From Xanthomonas hortorum pv. pelargonii (GTDB taxonomy: Bacteria > Pseudomonadota > Gammaproteobacteria > Xanthomonadales > Xanthomonadaceae), in assembly GCF_024499015.1 (NCBI RefSeq), contig NZ_CP098604.1, positions 434,001 to 498,000 on the forward strand: DNA of 64,000 nucleotides, read 5' to 3'. Position numbers and translations under genes: made by a program. Of this stretch, positions 8,960 through 19,209 are shown in pieces (position 1 is the first letter of the stretch; every line of letters starts with the position of its first letter). Under the pieces are notes generated by a model. The model was not told the origin of the DNA. It made no database searches and saw only the letters and a program-made list of their open reading frames with translations.

Positions 8960-10075
8960 TCAGAACCAGGGCGCGTCTTGCGCGCTCGACATGGCGCGCT
9001 GCAGCTTCAGCCAGCGCTTGAGCGATTGCGGGTCGGCCAGTTCGCGCAGGCCCTGGCGCGCTTCCATCAGATCGTCTTCGACGTCGCGCTTGAGTTGGGC
9101 CATCAATTTACCCAGTCGCTCGGGCTTGAGCCGCGACGGCAGGTCCAGAGCATATTCTGCGCAAAAGTTCTCCGACTGCTCCTGCACCTGCTGTTGCAAC
9201 TCCTTGCACTGCCGGTCCAGTTCGCGGTTGTAATCCTGCAGCCGCGCCGCGCTCATCGCATCCACCCCTTGCGCATCCAGCAGACCGATCTCGGCCTGCA
9301 GTTCGAGCAGGCCGAGCAGATCGCCGGCCTTGTAAGCCGCATTGAGCCGTTGCATCAGGATGGTGCGCGAGGCGTGGTCGTCGGGGTCCTTGGCGCGGTC
9401 CGGATGCAGATTGCCGGCCAGCTTGCGGTACAACTCGCGCAACGGTGGCGGCTCGGCATTCCCGGCAACCGCTTTCTTCTCGGCACGCTTGCGGCGCTGG
9501 GTGTTGCGCTGTTGTTGTTGCGCGTGTTCCTGCTCGAGCCGCTCGCTGACACGGTCGAAGAGTTCTTCGGGCGATTCGATTCCGTCCAGTTCGTCGGCAT
9601 CCAGCCCATAGGCATGGCCGAGAATCTGCTTCATCAGCGCATCGGATTCGGAGACTTCCTGGTCGTAGCCGACGGCGCTATGGCGATCGTAGATCGGCCG
9701 CAGCACTTCATGTCCCGATTCGATCAGCGGGCCGGCGATATCGCACAGCAACTCCGACAGAAATTCGCGATCGGCCTTGCCCAACTTGACCGTGGCATGC
9801 GCGCGATCGAGTTCCTCGACCAGCGCCACATCGGCAGCGCGCCGATGATCGAGCAAGGGCTGCAGTTCGGTGTGATAGCGCTCGCGCCAACGCGTGAGCG
9901 CTGTTTGCCAGGCCTGCAGTTCGTTGCGATGACGCTCCAGATCGCGCAGCAAGCGGTCGAAGCGTTTGCGCGCCGGCGACAACGGCTGCGCGGCGGCCTG
10001 CGCCGGCTGGCTGCGCAGTTGCTGCAGCGCCGGCGAGGCAGGTGTCTCTGTCTGGGCTTGGGATTTTCTGGCCAT
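8960..10075 (-). CDS. J-domain-containing protein
   Basis: This is a 371-residue soluble protein with no signal peptide. The single recognisable domain is an atypical J-domain in the second half (about 210-262): PLRELYRKLAGNLHPDRAKD with the HPD triad near 224-226, then MQRLNAAYKAGDLLGLLELQ. Flanking regions look helical and coiled: about 35-75 rich in Arg/Glu/Gln, about 175-205 with EQEHAQQQQRN, and 275-305. J-domains stimulate Hsp70 (DnaK) ATPase, so this may recruit DnaK to an unknown client. It lies 12 bases after rsfS on the same strand and is probably cotranscribed with the nadD-rsfS genes. Confidence 0.8.
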   Translation of the reverse strand: MARKSQAQTETPASPALQQLRSQPAQAAAQPLSPARKRFDRLLRDLERHRNELQAWQTALTRWRERYHTELQPLLDHRRAADVALVEELDRAHATVKLGKADREFLSELLCDIAGPLIESGHEVLRPIYDRHSAVGYDQEVSESDALMKQILGHAYGLDADELDGIESPEELFDRVSERLEQEHAQQQQRNTQRRKRAEKKAVAGNAEPPPLRELYRKLAGNLHPDRAKDPDDHASRTILMQRLNAAYKAGDLLGLLELQAEIGLLDAQGVDAMSAARLQDYNRELDRQCKELQQQVQEQSENFCAEYALDLPSRLKPERLGKLMAQLKRDVEDDLMEARQGLRELADPQSLKRWLKLQRAMSSAQDAPWF

Positions 10076-10087
10076 ACCGTGGGTCAG

Positions 10088-10507
10088 TTATTCCTCGGGA
10101 TCGGCATCCACATCGTCCGGACGCTGGTCGCCTACAGTCCACAGGCGCTCCAACGCGTAGAACTCGCGCACGCGCGGCAGCATCACGTGCACCACCACAT
10201 CGCCCAGGTCGACCAGCACCCATTCGGCTTCGCGCTCGCCTTCCACGCCCAGCGGCATCACGTCCAGACGCTTGGCGAACTTGACCACTTCTTCGGCGAT
10301 CGACTTGACGTGGCGGGTCGAGGTGCCCGAGGCGACCACCATGTAATCGCAGACGCTGGACTTGCCACGCACATCGATTTCGACCACGTCCTTGGCTTTC
10401 AGCTCCTCCACGGCCTCGCGCACGGTGGCCAACAGGGCCGGCACGGACGGCGGCGGGTTCGGAATGGAGGTCTTGATGACTTGGGCTTGGGTGGTCAAAG
10501 CGGGCAA
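10088..10507 (-). CDS. rsfS: Ribosome silencing factor RsfS
   Basis: RsfS (RsfA/YbeB, DUF143) binds ribosomal protein uL14 and blocks joining of the subunits in starvation. Recognisable family segments are VEELKAKDVVEIDVRGKSSVCDYMVVASGTSTRHV and EWVLVDLGDVVVHVMLPRVREFYALERLW. The start is uncertain: the frame opens at TTG 10507, and another TTG at 10498 gives MTTQAQVIK. No ATG precedes the conserved core, so a non-ATG start is likely. The C-terminal tail after LERLW is acidic. It follows nadD by 48 bases, the usual linkage. Confidence 0.95.
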   Translation of the reverse strand: MPALTTQAQVIKTSIPNPPPSVPALLATVREAVEELKAKDVVEIDVRGKSSVCDYMVVASGTSTRHVKSIAEEVVKFAKRLDVMPLGVEGEREAEWVLVDLGDVVVHVMLPRVREFYALERLWTVGDQRPDDVDADPEE

Positions 10508-10555
10508 CTCGATGGAATTAGTGTGAATTATAGGCCGGTCCGGCCGGATGCGTGT

Positions 10556-11398
10556 TCAGCTAGACGGCTGCACGCTGCCGTAAAGGCATTCGCGCGCGAT
10601 AAACGCTGCCACCGACGGCGGAACCAGCACCTGCCAGTCGCCGCCGGTGGCGATGCGCGAACGCACCGCGCTGGCCGATTCGCCACGCAGCGATTGATGC
10701 AACCGCCATAGGCGGCCGGCCGGGGCGGCGCCCAGTTCGCTGGCGCTGGCAGCCCATCTGCCCTGCACTGCCTGGGCAAGCTGCGGCATATCGGCCAGAT
10801 CCAGCGGGACGCCTGGACGCTCGGCAACGACGAAATGCGCCAGCTCGAACAGCGCCTCCCACCGATGCCAGTTGCTCAGACCGACAAAGGCATCGGCGCC
10901 CAGCAACCAGGCGATCGGCGTCGCAGGGCCGAGTTCGTCGCGCAGTTCGCGCAAGGTGTCGACGGTGTAGGACGGTGCGCCGCCCTGGCTGGCGCGGCGC
11001 AGTTCGCGGGTGTCGAGCACCAGCCCGGGCGTGTCGGCGAGCGCCAGTTCCAGCATGCGTGCGCGCTGCGCGGCAGTGGCGCCGGGTGCGGTGCGATGCG
11101 GCGGGTCTGCGGCTGGCACCAGATGCACGCGCGCGCCCAGTTCATCGCGCGCGGCGCGGGCGATGGCGAGGTGGCCCAGATGGATCGGGTCGAAGGTGCC
11201 GCCGTAGTAGAGGTGGAGCCGGGAATCGGGAATCGGGATTGGGGAATGGAAAGAGCGAGGGTTCGGCGCGGTGGGAGCGCCGCTGATGGAGGCGACCACT
11301 TGCGCGGCCTGGCCGGGTGTTGCGCTGTGTCCGGAGGCCGATCGCGCGTCGCTGTTGGCGGAGGCATGGGCTCCGGTGGCAGCATCGCCGGCCGTCAC
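10556..11398 (-). CDS. nadD: Nicotinate-nucleotide adenylyltransferase with repeat-encoded N-terminal tail
   Basis: NadD converts nicotinate mononucleotide and ATP to deamido-NAD in NAD synthesis. The catalytic core is clear: LYYGGTFDPIHLGHLAIARA (nucleotide-binding GGTFDPIHxGH), the PAADPPHR loop, SYTVDTLRELR, WLLGADAFVGLSNWHRWE and the C-terminal SASAVRSRIATGGDWQVLVP. The core begins only around residue 61 if translation starts at GTG 11398, which overlaps the holA stop as GTGA. That gives 280 residues against about 215-225 in the family. Residues about 50-60 are encoded by a GGGAATC-type dispersed repeat (11221-11250). No ATG, GTG or TTG lies close before the core, so the long form is the simplest reading. 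Confidence 0.93.
   Translation of the reverse strand: MTAGDAATGAHASANSDARSASGHSATPGQAAQVVASISGAPTAPNPRSFHSPIPIPDSRLHLYYGGTFDPIHLGHLAIARAARDELGARVHLVPAADPPHRTAPGATAAQRARMLELALADTPGLVLDTRELRRASQGGAPSYTVDTLRELRDELGPATPIAWLLGADAFVGLSNWHRWEALFELAHFVVAERPGVPLDLADMPQLAQAVQGRWAASASELGAAPAGRLWRLHQSLRGESASAVRSRIATGGDWQVLVPPSVAAFIARECLYGSVQPSS
11221..11250. repeat. GGGAATC heptad repeat inside nadD
   Basis: On the plus strand three GGGAAT/GGGATT-type units run in tandem (GGGAATCGGGAATCGGGATT), followed by GGGGAATGG. On the coding strand it gives the Pro/Ile-rich tail PIPIPDSR just before the NadD active-site motif. It belongs to the family found at 2224-2253, 2347-2382 and 20114-20141, all other copies of which are intergenic. 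Confidence 0.85.
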
Positions 11399-12423
11399 GC
11401 CAGCAATCTCACCGCACGCGCTTCGGCCACTGCCACCAGCAGGCGTTCCAGGCCGACCCAGGCGTCGCCGTCGGCGCGGCCTTTGGCCATGCGATCGACC
11501 AGCCCGGCTTCGGCGACGAAGCGTTCCCAGCGGCGCGGTTCGGGGTGCCGTTGCAGCGCGCGCTTGAACGGGGCCTGGCGCGATTCCCACAGGCCTTGCG
11601 CCTTCATTTCAGCAGCGAGGTTGCCGCCGTTGGCCTGCACTTTCGCCAGCGATGCGGTGCGCAGCAGCTCCTTGATCAGGATCGGCATCAGCGCGGCCAC
11701 CGCTTCACCCTCGGCGCGCAAGCCGGCGAGCATGCGGATCACCGCAGCCGGCTGCCCGGAGAAGGTGGTTTCGGCCAGGCGGAACACGTCGTAGCGGGCG
11801 GCATCGGCGACCAGTGACTCCATCGCCTCCAGGTCCAGCACCTTGCCGTCGGCCAGTAGTACCAGCTTGTCGATTTCCTGCGCGGCGGCGAGCAGATTGC
11901 CTTCCACCCGCTCGCTGAGGCGCTGCACCGCGGCAGCGTCCGCACGCAGGCCGTGGCTGCGCAGGCGGCGCTCGATCCAGTCGGACAATTCGTGCGGCTT
12001 GATCGCCCAGGCCACCGAGATGGTGCCGATGCGGCCGACCGCATCGGCCCACTTGCCCTGGTGCGCCTTGCTCCAGTCGTTGGCGGTGATCAGCAGCACC
12101 ACGTCCGGCGGCGGATTGGCGCAGAAGCGGGTGATGACATCGGCACCGTCCTTACCTGGCTTGCCGCTAGGCAGGCGTATTTCCACCAGCCGGCGCGGAC
12201 TGAACAGGCTAGGCGCGTTGAAGGTCGCATCCAGCTGGTTCCAGTCGAACTCGCGGCCATCGGCGTCGAAGACTTCGCGTTCGCTAATGCCTTCGGCGCG
12301 CGCTCGGGCGCGCACCGCATCGGCCGCCTCCAGCACGCGCAGCGTCTCGGGGCCGGCGATCAGATAGACCGGCTGCAACGGCTGGTTGGACTGGCCGGCA
12401 AGCTGCTCGGGGCGGAGTTCCAT
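11395..12423 (-). CDS. holA: DNA polymerase III delta subunit
   Basis: HolA is the clamp-loader subunit that opens the beta sliding clamp. The 342-residue product matches the family: MELRPEQLAGQ, PVYLIAGPETLRVLEAADAVR, a middle segment ARRLRS-like SDWIERRLRSHGLRADAAAVQRL, VEGNLLAAAQEIDKLVLL, and a C-terminal helical collar with PFKRALQRHPEPRRWERFVAEA. It lacks an ATPase P-loop, as expected for delta. It is followed by nadD with a 4-base GTGA overlap and preceded by lptE with 21 bases between, the standard lptE-holA-nadD order. Confidence 0.96.
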   Translation of the reverse strand: MELRPEQLAGQSNQPLQPVYLIAGPETLRVLEAADAVRARARAEGISEREVFDADGREFDWNQLDATFNAPSLFSPRRLVEIRLPSGKPGKDGADVITRFCANPPPDVVLLITANDWSKAHQGKWADAVGRIGTISVAWAIKPHELSDWIERRLRSHGLRADAAAVQRLSERVEGNLLAAAQEIDKLVLLADGKVLDLEAMESLVADAARYDVFRLAETTFSGQPAAVIRMLAGLRAEGEAVAALMPILIKELLRTASLAKVQANGGNLAAEMKAQGLWESRQAPFKRALQRHPEPRRWERFVAEAGLVDRMAKGRADGDAWVGLERLLVAVAEARAVRLLA

Positions 12424-12444
12424 GACTGCGAAAGCGCGCGACGC

Positions 12445-13080
12445 TTAGTTGTTCGACGCAGGCGGCAACGAGGCCGGCACGCTCGACTCAGGCGTGGTCG
12501 GCTGCACTGGCGGCGTGGGAGCCTGCGGCAGCGGCGCGGTCGGCGTGCTTTCCAGCGTCTCGCCACGCTGCACGCGTGCGCGCACCACGCTGTCGATGCG
12601 ACGCAGGATCGAGGCCGACATGTCCTTGCGCAATTCGTCGGCGAGGATCTCGCGCTCGGTCGCGGTACCGGTGGCATCCACCGGCGGCGACACGTAGTCG
12701 CGCGAGAGCTCGATCACCTGCTGCGGCACCAGCACCGCGCCATTGGCGGTGGTGACGGTGAAGATGGCGGCGTAGCGCAGGCTGTATTCCTGCGCACGGC
12801 CCTGGCTGTCGATGGCGATCGGCAGATCGCCCCAGCGCTCGGACAACACCTGCACCTGCGCAAAGCCGGTCTTGGCGTCTTCGTCGGCCAGGGTGGCGCC
12901 GGCGGCCTTGAGGCCACGCCGCAGCAACTTGGCCAGCTCGCTGTACTGCACTGCAGACTGCACCTTGACCGCTGGCGTGTCCGGCGGCAACGCCAGCGAA
13001 TTGCGCAGATGGAAGCCGCAGGCGGTGAGGCTCGAGACGAGCACGAGGGACGCAGCGAAGGCAATAGGAAATCGAATCAT
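12445..13080 (-). CDS. lptE: LPS-assembly lipoprotein LptE
   Basis: LptE is the outer-membrane lipoprotein that plugs the LptD barrel in lipopolysaccharide export. The 211-residue product has a lipoprotein signal with lipobox LTAC (cleavage before Cys at about residue 21), then GFHLRNSLALPPDTPAVKVQ typical of LptE/RlpB, and QVIELSRDYVSPPVDATGTATEREIL. The C-terminal 30-40 residues are a Pro/Thr/Ser tail of low complexity. ATG 13080 is preferred over a GTG two codons upstream because it puts the basic residue and hydrophobic stretch at the usual distance. Confidence 0.94.
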   Translation of the reverse strand: MIRFPIAFAASLVLVSSLTACGFHLRNSLALPPDTPAVKVQSAVQYSELAKLLRRGLKAAGATLADEDAKTGFAQVQVLSERWGDLPIAIDSQGRAQEYSLRYAAIFTVTTANGAVLVPQQVIELSRDYVSPPVDATGTATEREILADELRKDMSASILRRIDSVVRARVQRGETLESTPTAPLPQAPTPPVQPTTPESSVPASLPPASNN

Positions 13081-13160
13081 GGGCACAGTCTGGATGAGCG
13101 CCCCGGCGGCGGCAACAGGCGGCTAGCCTGACCGACACCGCGTGAATGGGGCTTGAGAGC

Positions 13161-13179
13161 GCCGCAGAAAACCTGCGGC
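13161..13179. other. Small perfect hairpin between leuS and lptE
   Basis: GCCGCAG (13161-13167) pairs with CTGCGGC (13173-13179) around a 5-base loop. It lies in the 285-base gap between leuS and lptE (minus strand). There is no T-tract. The gap is otherwise featureless; the spacing suggests lptE may have its own promoter here, but I cannot point to -35/-10 boxes with confidence. Confidence 0.45.
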
Positions 13180-13365
13180 GGCCGGTAATGACAAACGCGT
13201 CGCCACGCGCCAGTGAAATGAATCGACAAGAACGACCGCAGCGCCCTTAGCCTGCGCCAGTGCAGGAATTACCTGAAACCGCCGCATCAACCTAACCTAC
13301 GCGCCGCCACGCCGATCCGGCGAACTACCCGGAACGGCGCCTGCGACCCGACCAATCAGAACCCA

Positions 13366-16080
<2,715 letters not shown>

Positions 16081-16692
16081 TCAGAAGGCGGGTTTGGCCG
16101 GCCAGCTCCAGCCGGCAACCGCCAGCCAGCCTACCCAGGCCAGGAACGCCACACGCTGGGCGATTGCCTGGCGCAGTAACCCCGGCGGCCCGAATGCCAG
16201 CACCGCCACCAGCAGCCCGGCGCCCAGACTCAGCCACGCCAACGCGCGGGTATCGGACTGGTTGAGCAGCGCGGCGGCGATCAACAGCATGGCCGGCACG
16301 AACGCCACCGCCCACAGCAGCCAAGCGGTGGCGTGGGCCTGGCTGGCGCGGCCATCCAGGTCGGTGGGATCCAGCGGCAGCAGGCCCATGCCCAGGAACG
16401 CCAAACCTGCCAGCACGATCAACTGCCCGCCCACGCGCAGGCTCCAGCCGGATTTTGCCGGCATGCGCGCCAGCAGACTGATGCCGGTGGCCATGCCCAA
16501 CCCACCCACCAGCGCGAACGCCAGCAGATTGAAGCCCAGCGCGTGCGGAACGCCCTCTGCGCCCAATAACGCCACCGGGTGGCTGGCCTGCAGATAGCCG
16601 GGCAATGCCAGCCCGAAGCCGGCCACCGCCAGCACGAACACGGTTGCCGCGATCAGGCCCAGGTAGCGCTGCGTGCCATCGATGCTCGCCAT
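16081..16692 (-). CDS. DUF998 family membrane protein
   Basis: The 203-residue integral membrane protein has about six hydrophobic segments (near residues 10-30, 50-72, 83-105, 120-140, 145-165 and 175-195) and the DUF998-like LGAEGVPHALGFNLLAFALVGGLG followed by AGLAFLGMGLLPLDP. The function of DUF998 proteins is unknown. ATG 16692 is chosen because GGAG lies 7-8 bases upstream; the same frame stays open much further upstream, but that extension has no coding character and crosses the oppositely oriented thioredoxin gene. It is 72 bases before leuS and on the same strand. Confidence 0.75.
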   Translation of the reverse strand: MASIDGTQRYLGLIAATVFVLAVAGFGLALPGYLQASHPVALLGAEGVPHALGFNLLAFALVGGLGMATGISLLARMPAKSGWSLRVGGQLIVLAGLAFLGMGLLPLDPTDLDGRASQAHATAWLLWAVAFVPAMLLIAAALLNQSDTRALAWLSLGAGLLVAVLAFGPPGLLRQAIAQRVAFLAWVGWLAVAGWSWPAKPAF

Positions 16693-16968
16693 TGTCTTGC
16701 TCCAACGCGGGGCGCAGGTTGCGCCGCCATGACGCGGCATTGTGGTGCCGGGGGCGGGTGGCGTGAACCCCTTACCTGATATCGGCAGGCCTGATATCGG
16801 CCGCCCCGAGTGCTGGCGGTTTGGTTGTCGCCGGCCTCGGCCAGCCTTGTCATGACCGGCCTGACGATCACCGACCATGGTCCGGTAGGCCCGATCCCGG
16901 CCAGCCTTGTGTCGGCCGGGTTTGCCACCATTACGTCCCACTGTTGCCGTCATCTTTTCAGGAAGCCC
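16693..16968. other. Divergent intergenic region with short direct repeats
   Basis: This 276-base region separates the DUF998 gene and the thioredoxin gene and must hold both promoters. It contains repeated 13-base CGGCCAGCCTTGT (around 16838 and 16899), a CTGATATCGG duplication (around 16778 and 16791), and several CCGGCC stretches. I see no confident promoter boxes. Confidence 0.45.
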
Positions 16969-17826
16969 ATGTCCGACAAGCCGCACGTATTCGATGCCAC
17001 CACCGACACCTTCGAGACCGAGGTCCTGCAGAAATCGTTGACGACACCGGTACTGGTGGATTTCTGGGCCACCTGGTGCGGCCCGTGCAAGTCGCTGACG
17101 CCGATCCTGGAAAAGCTCGCCGCCGACTACAACGGTGCGTTCGAGCTGGCCAAGGTCGATGTGGACAAGGAACAGCAGATCGCCGCCGCGTTCCAGATCC
17201 GCTCGGTGCCGACGGTCTTCCTGGTCAAGGGCGGCGAGCTGGTGGATGGTTTCCCCGGCGCGATGCCGGAAGGCCAGATCCGTGAATTCCTGACCCAGCA
17301 TGGTGTGTTGCCGGCCGAGGCGCAGGTGGTCGAAGAACTCCCGCCGGTGCCGCTCGACCCGCAGGACCAGGCCGCCGCGCTGCGCGAGGCGATCGCCGCC
17401 GAGCCGGACAAGGACGAGTTGAAGCTTGACCTGGCGCTGGCACTGCTCAAGACCGGCGACACCGCCGAGGCCGAGCAGCTGATCGACGCCCTGCCCGCCA
17501 ACCTGGCCACCGACGACCGCGCGGTGCGTGCCAAGGCGCGGCTGAGCTTTGCCAACGTCCTGAAAGACGCGCCGGATGCGGACGCGCTGCAGGCCGCCGT
17601 GGCCGCCAACGGCGCCGACCTGCGTGCGCGCCACTTGCTCGGCGTGCGCCATCTGCTCGACGGCAATGATGAAGCTGCGCTGGAGCAGTTTCTGGAAATG
17701 CTGCGGCAGGACCGCACCTTCGACGACAACCTGCCGCGTCGCAGCCTGATTGATGCATTCCGCGTGATCGAGGACGAAGATCTGGTTGGCCGCTATCGCC
17801 GCAAGATGTCGTCGTTGGTGTTCTGA
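16969..17826 (+). CDS. cnoX: CnoX/YbbN-type thioredoxin with TPR-like C-terminus
   Basis: The 285-residue protein has a thioredoxin domain (about 1-112: PVLVDFWATWCGPCKSLTPIL, VDKEQQIAAAFQIRSVPTVFLVKGG with the cis-Pro) and a helical TPR-like region (about 130-285: AALREAIAAEPDKDELKLDLALALLKTGDTAEA). This is the YbbN/CnoX architecture, a chaperedoxin that holds unfolding clients and passes them to DnaK or GroEL. The active site is CGPC (C37, C40), whereas E. coli YbbN carries SQHC, so this member should retain dithiol redox activity. ATG 16969 is chosen because the family begins there; the frame extends 53 codons upstream through the repeat-rich leader. Confidence 0.92.
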   Translation: MSDKPHVFDATTDTFETEVLQKSLTTPVLVDFWATWCGPCKSLTPILEKLAADYNGAFELAKVDVDKEQQIAAAFQIRSVPTVFLVKGGELVDGFPGAMPEGQIREFLTQHGVLPAEAQVVEELPPVPLDPQDQAAALREAIAAEPDKDELKLDLALALLKTGDTAEAEQLIDALPANLATDDRAVRAKARLSFANVLKDAPDADALQAAVAANGADLRARHLLGVRHLLDGNDEAALEQFLEMLRQDRTFDDNLPRRSLIDAFRVIEDEDLVGRYRRKMSSLVF

Positions 17827-17858
17827 CAGCCGATGGCGCTGCGGCGTCACATGGACAC

Positions 17859-17952
17859 GTAGGAGCGGACCCGGCCGCGACGAGGCGTTACCCGCCAGTC
17901 GCCGATAAGGTGTTCCCGGGTAGCGCGCCGTCTCGGCCAGGTCCGCTCCTAC
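17859..17952. repeat. GTAG-type REP pair (BIME-like palindrome)
   Basis: GTAGGAGCGGACC (17859-17871) and its reverse complement GGTCCGCTCCTAC (17940-17952) enclose about 68 bases that include CGGCCGCGAC and GTCTCGGCC arms. This is an inverted pair of the GTAG-headed REP sequence common in Xanthomonas and Stenotrophomonas, mobilised by RAYT transposases. It lies in the 331-base gap after the thioredoxin gene, which holds nothing else I can support. A single copy occurs at 35317. Confidence 0.85.
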
Positions 17953-18157
17953 GAAGGGTGCCCCGCAACGGCGGGCCCCTTGCCCGGGTGTGCACCAAGC
18001 AGCCGGCACACCGCGCGACTGCTCGGCCGGCGATGACGCGCCGTCTGGATCGGCTCGCAGCACGGACACGACCACTTCAATGTCGACCTGCGGCATGCCT
18101 CCATACGCATGCGAATGTTATGCTGCGCATCTGCCTTTGCCATGGAACCTGGTCCGC

Positions 18158-18607
18158 ATGCGCGCTTCACTGTTCAAGCTCGGCATCAACCTGTGGCCGC
18201 CGTATCTGTTCGCCGGCATCCACGTCACCGTGCTGTCGGCCGATTACCGCTATGCACGCGTGGAGCTGCGCCAGCGCCCGTGGAATCGCAACTACGTCGG
18301 CACCCATTTCGGCGGCAGCCTGTTCGCAATGACCGACCCGTTCTGGATGCTGCTGACCATGCAGAACCTGGGGCGCGACTACTACGTCTGGGACAAGGCC
18401 GGCAGCATCGAGTTCATCAAACCCGGGCGCGGCACGGTGAGCGCGGATTTCGTCATCGACGACAGCATGCTCGCCGAAGTGCGCCAGGCCACGGCCAGCG
18501 GCGAAAAACATTTGCGCTGGTTCGAAAACGACGTGCACAACCGTGCGGGCGAGGTGGTCGCGCGGGTGCGCAAGCAGTTGTACGTCAAGCGCAAACCGGC
18601 ACGCTGA
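18158..18607 (+). CDS. DUF4442 hotdog-fold protein (PaaI-thioesterase-like)
   Basis: The 149-residue protein has the hotdog-fold pattern of DUF4442: a long N-terminal segment FKLGINLWPPYLFAGIHVTVL, the RYARVELRQRPWNRNYVGTHFGGSLFAMTDPFWML helix, and strands SIEFIKPGRGTVSADFVI and ARVRKQLYVKRK. Hotdog proteins of this group are usually acyl-CoA thioesterases, but the substrate is unknown and no catalytic residue can be fixed by eye. ATG 18158 begins the conserved region; upstream ATGs in the same frame lie in non-coding-looking sequence. The ribosome-binding site is weak. Confidence 0.82.
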   Translation: MRASLFKLGINLWPPYLFAGIHVTVLSADYRYARVELRQRPWNRNYVGTHFGGSLFAMTDPFWMLLTMQNLGRDYYVWDKAGSIEFIKPGRGTVSADFVIDDSMLAEVRQATASGEKHLRWFENDVHNRAGEVVARVRKQLYVKRKPAR

Positions 18608-18778
18608 AGCGCGCATCCACCGCATCACTGGCTGGCGCAAACACACGTACCGGTTCCAGGCGCGTCCGCGCGATGTGATCGTGGCGTGCGTAACACCGTC
18701 ATCCCCGCGCGCACGCTCACGAGCTGTTGCGCGCTGCCTGCAGATTCTGAGGGCTCTCAACCCACATGGACTGCCTGC

Positions 18779-19018
18779 ATGAAAGCGATCAACGTCATCA
18801 CCCTGGTGCTTCTTATCATCGGCGGCATCAACTGGGGCCTGGTCGGCCTGTTCCAGTTCGATCTGGTCGCCACGCTGTTTGGCGGGCAGGACGCGCTGCT
18901 GTCGCGTGTGGTTTACACGCTGGTCGGCGTCTCTGCGTTGTGGCAGCTGGTCCCGCTGTTCCGCAACGACCACAGCGCGACCGATCACCACACCAGCCCG
19001 CACGTGCGTAATTCGTAA
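18779..19018 (+). CDS. DUF378 small membrane protein
   Basis: The 79-residue protein has two transmembrane helices (INVITLVLLIIGGINWGLVGLF and VVYTLVGVSALWQLVPLF) and the DUF378 signature GGINWGLVGLFQFDLVATLFGG. A short hydrophilic, His-containing tail follows. The function of this YuzA-like family is unknown. ATG 18779 is the natural start; the preceding 31 codons in frame look non-coding. It appears to be a single-gene unit. Confidence 0.88.
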   Translation: MKAINVITLVLLIIGGINWGLVGLFQFDLVATLFGGQDALLSRVVYTLVGVSALWQLVPLFRNDHSATDHHTSPHVRNS

Positions 19019-19104
19019 GCGTGCACCACCCGGCATGCAGCGTTGAGATGCCGCTGTATGCCCGCAACTTTCACTCCGCATTGCAGTAGGCAATCGATCG
19101 ATGA

Positions 19105-19134
19105 CACGACGCCGGCACACTCGCCGGCGTCGTG
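19105..19134. other. Perfect 12-bp stem-loop between DUF378 and cyclophilin genes
   Basis: CACGACGCCGGC (19105-19116) and GCCGGCGTCGTG (19123-19134) form a perfect 12-bp stem with a 6-base loop. It stands 86 bases after the DUF378 stop and 75 bases before the cyclophilin start. The stem would be very stable, but no T-tract follows on either strand, so it may be a terminator that works without one, or a leader structure. Confidence 0.6.
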
Positions 19135-19209
19135 CTATGTGGCGCACGCGCTTTGCGTCTTGGCGCGTGGTCGGCAAGAATCAGTCACCTTCTCCGCTTG
19201 GCTGCCTTC

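Noticed and set aside
11953..13131. A 392-codon plus-strand frame over holA and lptE
   Set aside because: Antisense shadow of two well-recognised genes; composition is typical of shadow frames (Arg, Gly, His, Gln).
16081..18096. A 671-codon open frame on the minus strand across the DUF998 gene and thioredoxin region
   Set aside because: Only the last 203 codons (from ATG 16692) show coding character; the rest is the antisense shadow of the cnoX-like gene in a GC-rich genome.
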